A DNA stretch of 46,068 nt from an uncultured Christensenellaceae bacterium (GTDB taxonomy: Bacteria > Bacillota > Clostridia > Christensenellales > Aristaeellaceae), in the NCBI GenBank assembly GCA_905234985.1, contig CAJOJQ010000042.1, forward strand, positions 1 to 46,068, given 5' to 3'. Under the pieces are notes generated by a model. It was not told the DNA's origin. It worked only from the letters and a program-made list of their open reading frames with translations, and ran no database searches. A program made the translations under genes and the position numbers. Below, one piece after another: positions 41,148-46,068 of the stretch; the first letter of the stretch is position 1, and each line of letters starts with the position of its first letter.

Positions 41148-44100
41148 ATGAAAAAGATTGCCCGCGGATTGATTTTGATCCTTCTTCTCACGGTTCTTAT
41201 TATTCCGGCCCGGGGAGAAGGCGTGCCGCTGAGCGTGGACCCCACCGGACGTACAGAAGGATTTTCCGCCGTGCTGTACGATAACAGAAACGGCTTGCCC
41301 ACAGCCGACGCCAACGCCATTGCCGAAACCGGCGAGGGTTCATTTGGATCGGCAGCTATGCAGGCCTGGTCCGGTATGACGGCAACACCTTTGAGCGCAT
41401 GGATTCCACAAACGGCATCACCAGCGTGACGAGCTTGTTTGTGGACAGCCGGGACCGCCTGTGGATCGGCACCAACGCCAACGGCTTCGCCGTCATGGAG
41501 CGCGGGGAGTATCGCATTTGGGACCGGCACGACGGCCTGAAATCCTCCAGCATCCGCGCTTTTGCCGAGGACGGCGGCGGGGCCATTTATGTGGCCACCA
41601 CCTCCGGCATTGCGATGGTTGATGCGGATATGAACATGACCATGCTTTCGGCTCCGGAGCTGGAAAGCGCCTATATCCGGGATCTCCGCTTAGGCGCGGA
41701 CGGGCTGATCTACGGCCTGACGCAGCCCGGCGACTTGTTCACCTTGCGGGACGGGGCGCTGGAAACCTGGCTTTCCCGCAAGGACTGCCGCGTTCAGGAC
41801 GTGGTGGGCATCCTGCCCGATCCCAAGCAGCCCGGCGATCTGTACCTGGGCACGTCAGGCTCGGAGGTTTACCGCGGCAGCTTCAAGGACAGCTTTGAGG
41901 CGGTGGAAACCACGAACGTGGCGTCTCTTGCCTATGTGGAGCGTTTGGAATTCATCGACGGCCAGCTTTGGCTTTGCGCGGATAACGGCATCGGCAATAT
42001 CGGCGGCGATGGCTTCCATCGGCTGGACAACCTGCCCATGAACAATTCCATCACCCACGTCATGACGGATTATGAAGGAAACCTCTGGTTCACCTCCACC
42101 CGGCAGGGGGGCCATGAAGGTGGTGCCGAACCAGTTTTCCAATCTCTACGAGCGCTGCGGCCTGCCCGAAGCGGTGGTCAACGCCACCTGCCTGTTAGGA
42201 AACCAGCTGTTTGTGGCGACCGATTCCGGCCTCACCGTAATCGAAGACTGGAAGAAGCTGGATAGCCTGCCCCTGACCGGGGCGGCGACGGCCTCCGGCG
42301 CGGCGCTGGAAACCGCCGATTTGCTCAAGTATCTGAACGGCGTGCGCATCCGTTCCATCGTCCGTGACAGCAGGGATCGGCTCTGGATCGCTTCTTGGCA
42401 AAAGTATGGGCTGCTCTGTTACGATCATGGGAACCTTACAGCCTATACGGTGAACGACGGCCTCTTCTCCGACCGCGTGCGCGTGGTGTGCGAAAGGACA
42501 GACGGCGCGATCCTGGTGGCGAATACCGGCGGCGTGTGCGTCATTCAGGACGGCAAAGTGACCGAAACCTACGGCGCGGATGCGGGCATCGAAAACAAAG
42601 AAATCCTCACAGTCACCGAGGGCATGAACGGCGATATGATCTTAGGCTCGGACGGCGGCGGCATCTACGTCATCGGCAGCCAGGGAACCCGGCACATCGG
42701 CGTGGATGAGGGCCTCGGCTCCGAGGTCATCATGCGCGTCAAGCGCGATCCCTATCGGGATATTTTCTGGATCATCACCACGAACTCCATCGCGTATATG
42801 GACGCAAATTATCAGGTGACCACCATCCACAACTTCCCTTACCCCAACAACTTTGACCTGTACGAAAACAGCAACGGCGACGTGTGGGTCATGTCGGGCA
42901 ACGGCATCTATGTGCTGCCCGCGGAGGAATTGCTGGCGAATGGAGAGCTGTCCCCGGTTTTCTACAACCTCGACAGCGGGTTTTCATGCACCGCCACGGC
43001 CAATTCCTACAGCGAGCTGACAGCAGCGGGCGACCTGTATATTTCCGCCACGACGGGCGTCACCCACGTCAACATTGAAAAGCCTTTTGAGGATGTCAAT
43101 GATCTGAAAGCGGTCGTTCCCTATGTGGAGGCGGACGGAAAGCGGCTCTATCCCAGTGAAGACGGCGCGTTTTTCATCCCGAAGCACACGCAGAAGATCA
43201 CGATTTACAGCTATGTGTTCAATTATTCGCTGACCAATCCGCAGGTGACGGCATGGCTGGACGGCTTTGAGCAGCAGCGCGACAGTATCAAGCGCAGCGA
43301 TATGGTTCCCGTGGAATATACCAATCTCCGGGGCGGCACTTATCAGTTTGTGCTTCAATTGAAGGACGCCATGGGGCGCAGCAGCAAGGAGGTCTCCGTT
43401 CAGATCGTCAAGGAAAAGAAGCTGTACGAAGAGACCTGGTTCCTGATCGTATTGGGAATCGCTGCGCTGGCCGCGCTGGCCATGGGGGTCCGCTTCTACG
43501 TCCGGCAGAAAACGCGCAAGCTGGAAAAGAAGCAGAAGGAAACCATGGCGTTGGTCGGCAGCATTACCGAAGCCTTCGCAAAGGTCATCGACATGAAGGA
43601 CAAATACACCAACGGCCATTCGACGCGGGTGGCGCAGTACACCGCCATGCTGGCGAAGGAGTTGGGCTACGATGACGATACAGTGGAAAAGTATTACCAG
43701 ATCGCCCTGCTGCACGACATCGGCAAGATCGGCGTGCCGCCCGAGGTGCTGAACAAACCCGGCAAGCTGACGGACGATGAGTTTCATACCATTCAGTCCC
43801 ACGCTTTCCAGGGCTATGAGGCGCTGAAGCAAATCACCATCATGCCGGAGCTGGCCATTGGCGCTGAGTTCCACCACGAGCGCCCGGACGGCAAGGGTTA
43901 TCCCAATCATTTGAAAGGCGACGAAATTCCCCGGGTGGCGCAGATTATCGCCGTGGCGGACTGCTTTGACGCCATGTATTCCAACCGTCCTTACAGGAAC
44001 CGGATGAACTTTGAAAAAGTCGTTTCCATCATTCAGGAAGTATCCGGCACCCAATTGGCAAGCGACGTGGTGGACGCCTTCATGCGGCTGGTAGCCAAGG

Positions 44101-44213
44101 GCGAGTTCCGCGCGCCGGATGACCATGGGGGCGGAACTACGGAAAACATTGATAATATTCATAAGGCGCAGAACGAAGGAAAAATAGAGGAATCAGCCGA
44201 TCAGAAAAAATGA
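41148..44213 (+). pseudogene. Beta-propeller sensor with HD-GYP domain, two frameshifts
   Basis: A signal-anchored sensor: signal peptide (MKKIARGLILILLLTVLIIP), an extracellular propeller of Reg_prop-type repeats (LFVDSRDRLWIGTNANGF, SIVRDSRDRLWIAS and more), a Y_Y_Y-like domain (about 43170-43410), one membrane helix (WFLIVLGIAALAALAM) and a cytoplasmic HD-GYP domain with HSTRVAQY, ALLHDIGKIGVPPEVLNKPG and HHERPDGKGYP. HD-GYP proteins usually hydrolyse cyclic di-GMP. The frame breaks twice. Near 41335-41345 the frame jumps from GEG to FIWIGSYAGLVRYDG, explained by one missing base. At 42106-42111 a run of six G is one too many, giving GAMKVVPNQF in the next frame. All domains are otherwise preserved, so recent decay or assembly error both fit. 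Confidence 0.85.
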
Positions 44214-44335
44214 ACGAACGCGCCGCGGAAGCCTGGAGGGTGATCCGTTCGGTCTCTGCCGGATTGAATCAAGTCATTTGGCGAAAAAAACGTTGACGCG
44301 ATCAACAAAAAAATGAAAACCCTCGCTTGACAAAT

Positions 44336-44364
44336 TCGCCCGTGGCCGGAAAAGCCACGGGCGA
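44336..44364. terminator. Hairpin between convergent genes
   Basis: TCGCCCGTGGC (44336-44346) pairs perfectly with GCCACGGGCGA (44354-44364). Flanking T-runs are weak on both sides. It separates the HD-GYP gene and the converging GyrI-like gene. Confidence 0.55.
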
Positions 44365-44367
44365 TGA

Positions 44368-45000
44368 TTATTTGAGCCTGATCGGATGGCGGATGACAGT
44401 TTTCAGCTTCTCGGGCGCCACCTTCCGTGCGTCGCTCAGATAGATTTCATGGTGCATGCGCTGGTCTGTGATGTCCAGCGCATACCCCTGTTCCTCCATG
44501 AAGCGGTGCATCCGGTCCACGGTTGCAGGCTCGTCGTCATAAGCGCCCAGATGCATGCACTGAACGCACAGGCCCTCATCATAGCAAAAGAACTCCACGT
44601 CGGAAAAATACATCTTCTTTTTCCTGGATGCTTCTTCCACGGCCCAGTCAAAGTCTTCCTTTGTCACAAAGTCCGGAAGCCTGATGACGGAAATCCATTT
44701 AAACCGCTCCTTATGGGCGTAATCAATCCCGGTGACGCCGTCCTGCCACCAGAAGCCTTCCAACGGCGGAACGACATAATCGAAATACCCTTCGATCCGA
44801 TGATCGCCCATTTTGCTCATCTTGATCGTGAACGCGATCCCATAAAGCAGGCCGATGGCGGTTTTGTATTCGCCATCTTCCTGGTTGGGATCGCCCTGAC
44901 CACGGACGGCAATGTAGTTCATGGGCGGCACCGCCACAATGGACGGTTTGGCCGCCGGCAGATAGAACTCTTTATATTCTTTCTTGAAATCGAAAGCCAT
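44368..45000 (-). CDS. GyrI-like small-molecule-binding protein
   Basis: 210-aa protein of the GyrI-like family (SHV/BmrR-effector-like fold), which bind or hydrolyse small, often drug-like compounds. Typical segments are PPMNYIAVRGQGDPNQEDGE near the start, GYFDYVVPPLEGFWWQDG, WISVIRLPDFVTKEDFDWAV and a C-terminal HHEIYLSDARKVAPEKLKT. GGAGGAC precedes the ATG. No DNA-binding domain is present, so it is the stand-alone form. Confidence 0.88.
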   Translation of the reverse strand: MAFDFKKEYKEFYLPAAKPSIVAVPPMNYIAVRGQGDPNQEDGEYKTAIGLLYGIAFTIKMSKMGDHRIEGYFDYVVPPLEGFWWQDGVTGIDYAHKERFKWISVIRLPDFVTKEDFDWAVEEASRKKKMYFSDVEFFCYDEGLCVQCMHLGAYDDEPATVDRMHRFMEEQGYALDITDQRMHHEIYLSDARKVAPEKLKTVIRHPIRLK

Positions 45001-45087
45001 GTCCTGTCCTCCTCGTCAGCCATTCATTTTGTTTTCTACAGAAGATTAGTTATCATACACATCTTCTTTTCCTCCGGTATATTTGTC

Positions 45088-45759
45088 TTATTCGTGCATT
45101 CTGTCGATCCGCGTGAAAGCCTCCTGACACCAGGAAAACAAAGCGGCAAAGGCACAATCAAAATCAAATCCGTCCGGCAGCTCCGCCAGCTCCAGGGTCC
45201 GGCGGTCCTCCGGCGAAACCGCCTCCTTCAATTCCTGCTTGGCGAGAACAAAACGGCCGCTCTCTAAATAATGCAAATTCTGAATGAGGTAAAACACGCT
45301 TTTGCAGGCATCCCGAAACTTTCTGACATTTTTGTCCCTGTCCGCATGAATATAACGATGGCAGATTTCGTGATACAGATTTCCAAGGCTCACCTTAACG
45401 TAATTGATCTCGTCTTCCCGCGTCGCGGAGGGAAGAAAATCCGTCAATACGCCGAACAAATCCTTTGTCGTATGGCGCAGTTGGCAAACCTCCAGGGGAT
45501 TCCAGCGCTTCATTTCCTCTTTCCCGCAGATAAAACCGCAGGATTTCTCATAAAAGCCGATCTTTTTCAGGATATCGCGGTATAGATCCATATCCTCCAC
45601 AGAAAACCGATCCAGGATCACCATCACGTCGATATCGCTGCCCTCATGGGCTTCTCCGCGCAGATAGCTGCCCTGCAAGCCGACATACTTGAGGCGATCC
45701 CCAAAGGACGCCTGACAGCACGAAATCAAATCATGCAGATAGCTGTTCAGGTCAAACAT
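45088..45759 (-). CDS. Nucleotidyltransferase-domain protein
   Basis: 223-aa protein; the start MFDLNSYLHDLISCCQ at 45759 follows AAAGGAGC (an upstream ATG at 45786 lacks a signal). The N-terminal half has the pol-beta-type motif GSYLRGEAHEGSDIDVMVI (GS...DxD). The C-terminal half (from about residue 125) is helical, HEPN-like in layout, which often accompanies MNT domains. It may be a nucleotide-transfer enzyme of the antibiotic-modification or MNT toxin-antitoxin type; context does not decide. Confidence 0.75.
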   Translation of the reverse strand: MFDLNSYLHDLISCCQASFGDRLKYVGLQGSYLRGEAHEGSDIDVMVILDRFSVEDMDLYRDILKKIGFYEKSCGFICGKEEMKRWNPLEVCQLRHTTKDLFGVLTDFLPSATREDEINYVKVSLGNLYHEICHRYIHADRDKNVRKFRDACKSVFYLIQNLHYLESGRFVLAKQELKEAVSPEDRRTLELAELPDGFDFDCAFAALFSWCQEAFTRIDRMHE

Positions 45760-45782
45760 GGCTGCTCCTTTCCGTATCATCG

Positions 45783-46068
45783 TCAATCATTGGATGAAAA
45801 AGCATTTGGAGCCTGAAAATCCGGCACAAATCCATCCACGATTTTGTAGTCGATCCCCGCCTTGCGAGCCTGCAATGTTTGGAACCGGCGAGGGATATGG
45901 TACATTCTTCCGTCTTTGATAAAATAGGCTCCCGTTTGATGAAACTGAAAAGGAACGCCTTTGTTCATGCATTGGCGGCGAACATCCAGCACCCATTCGT
46001 AATCAAGCGGCCGCACGTTGATGCCCGATTCACCTGAGCAAGCCACCTCGCAGATACTGCCGTTCAGA
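45783..46068 (-). CDS. DUF5131-type protein, 5' truncated by the window
   Basis: The frame is open to the right edge and stops at 45783. It includes ICEVACSGESGINVRPLDYE, WVLDVRRQCMNKGVPFQFHQ and TGAYFIKDGRMYHIPRRFQ. The GGESG-like motif followed by a Trp-Val...Cys and a phenylalanine-rich strand is the C-terminal part of DUF5131 (phage Gp37/Gp68-like) proteins, a radical-SAM-related family of unknown reaction. The N-terminal half with its Cys triad lies beyond the window. An internal GTG at 46046 is not the start. Confidence 0.7.
   Translation of the reverse strand, partial: LNGSICEVACSGESGINVRPLDYEWVLDVRRQCMNKGVPFQFHQTGAYFIKDGRMYHIPRRFQTLQARKAGIDYKIVDGFVPDFQAPNAFSSND

Noticed and set aside
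1..46068. CRISPR arrays, tRNA or rRNA genes, intact insertion sequences
   Set aside because: No regularly spaced direct repeats, no cloverleaf with CCA-end features and no transposase domain were found by reading.

Overview
The window looks like a GC-rich Clostridia-type Bacillota chromosome, probably from an uncultured gut or rumen lineage. The evidence is a PolC-type replicative polymerase, the MEP isoprenoid pathway, the gene order frr-uppS-cdsA-dxr-rseP-ispG-polC, strong AGGAGG ribosome-binding sites, consensus sigma-A promoters, a T-box leader, and a mannobiose pathway (cellobiose 2-epimerase plus GH130 phosphorylase). No rRNA, tRNA, CRISPR array or intact insertion sequence was seen. 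The exact order cannot be fixed from the sequence alone.

Layout. 1-2.1 kb is a small AT-rich accessory patch with a 39-aa ORF and two unrecognised proteins. 2.4-13.6 kb (minus strand) is the conserved operon frr, a 69-aa coupled ORF, uppS, cdsA, dxr, rseP and ispG, then an intruding alpha/beta hydrolase, then polC. 13.7-14.3 kb is a ribF-like gene reduced to its FAD synthetase half. 14.4-17.5 kb is a sigma factor, a membrane anti-sigma-like protein with a Pro/Thr linker, and a secreted SH3-like protein. 17.5-23.9 kb (minus) is an OppABCDF peptide importer. 24.2-26.6 kb is an ABC exporter. 27.1-28.2 kb is ychF. 28.3-29.4 kb is a secreted protein of unknown role. 29.7-30.1 kb is a RelE/RelB pair with a frameshifted toxin. 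30.2-32.5 kb is an alanine T-box controlling a short alaS.

32.6-36.2 kb is a mannobiose cassette: a promoter running into the last ~40 codons of a lost sugar permease, a LacI regulator, an epimerase and mannosylglucose phosphorylase. 36.3-40.8 kb (minus) holds a secreted FMN-binding-like protein, a methyltransferase, a beta-lactamase-fold hydrolase, a U32-like protein and thpR. 41.1-44.2 kb is a beta-propeller/HD-GYP sensor broken by two frameshifts. 44.4 kb to the end (minus) holds a GyrI-like protein, a nucleotidyltransferase and a DUF5131 fragment.

The strongest unexplained signal is non-coding: several families of intergenic hairpin repeats with constant flanks but exchangeable self-complementary cores (2.1-2.4, 9.9, 21.9 and 26.6-27.0 kb). 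One supplies the C-terminus of the OppA-like protein. In addition, two heptamer-repeat arrays start exactly at the stop codons of dxr and ribF. Three coding frameshifts (relE and two in the HD-GYP gene) mean that either decay or assembly indels must be considered.
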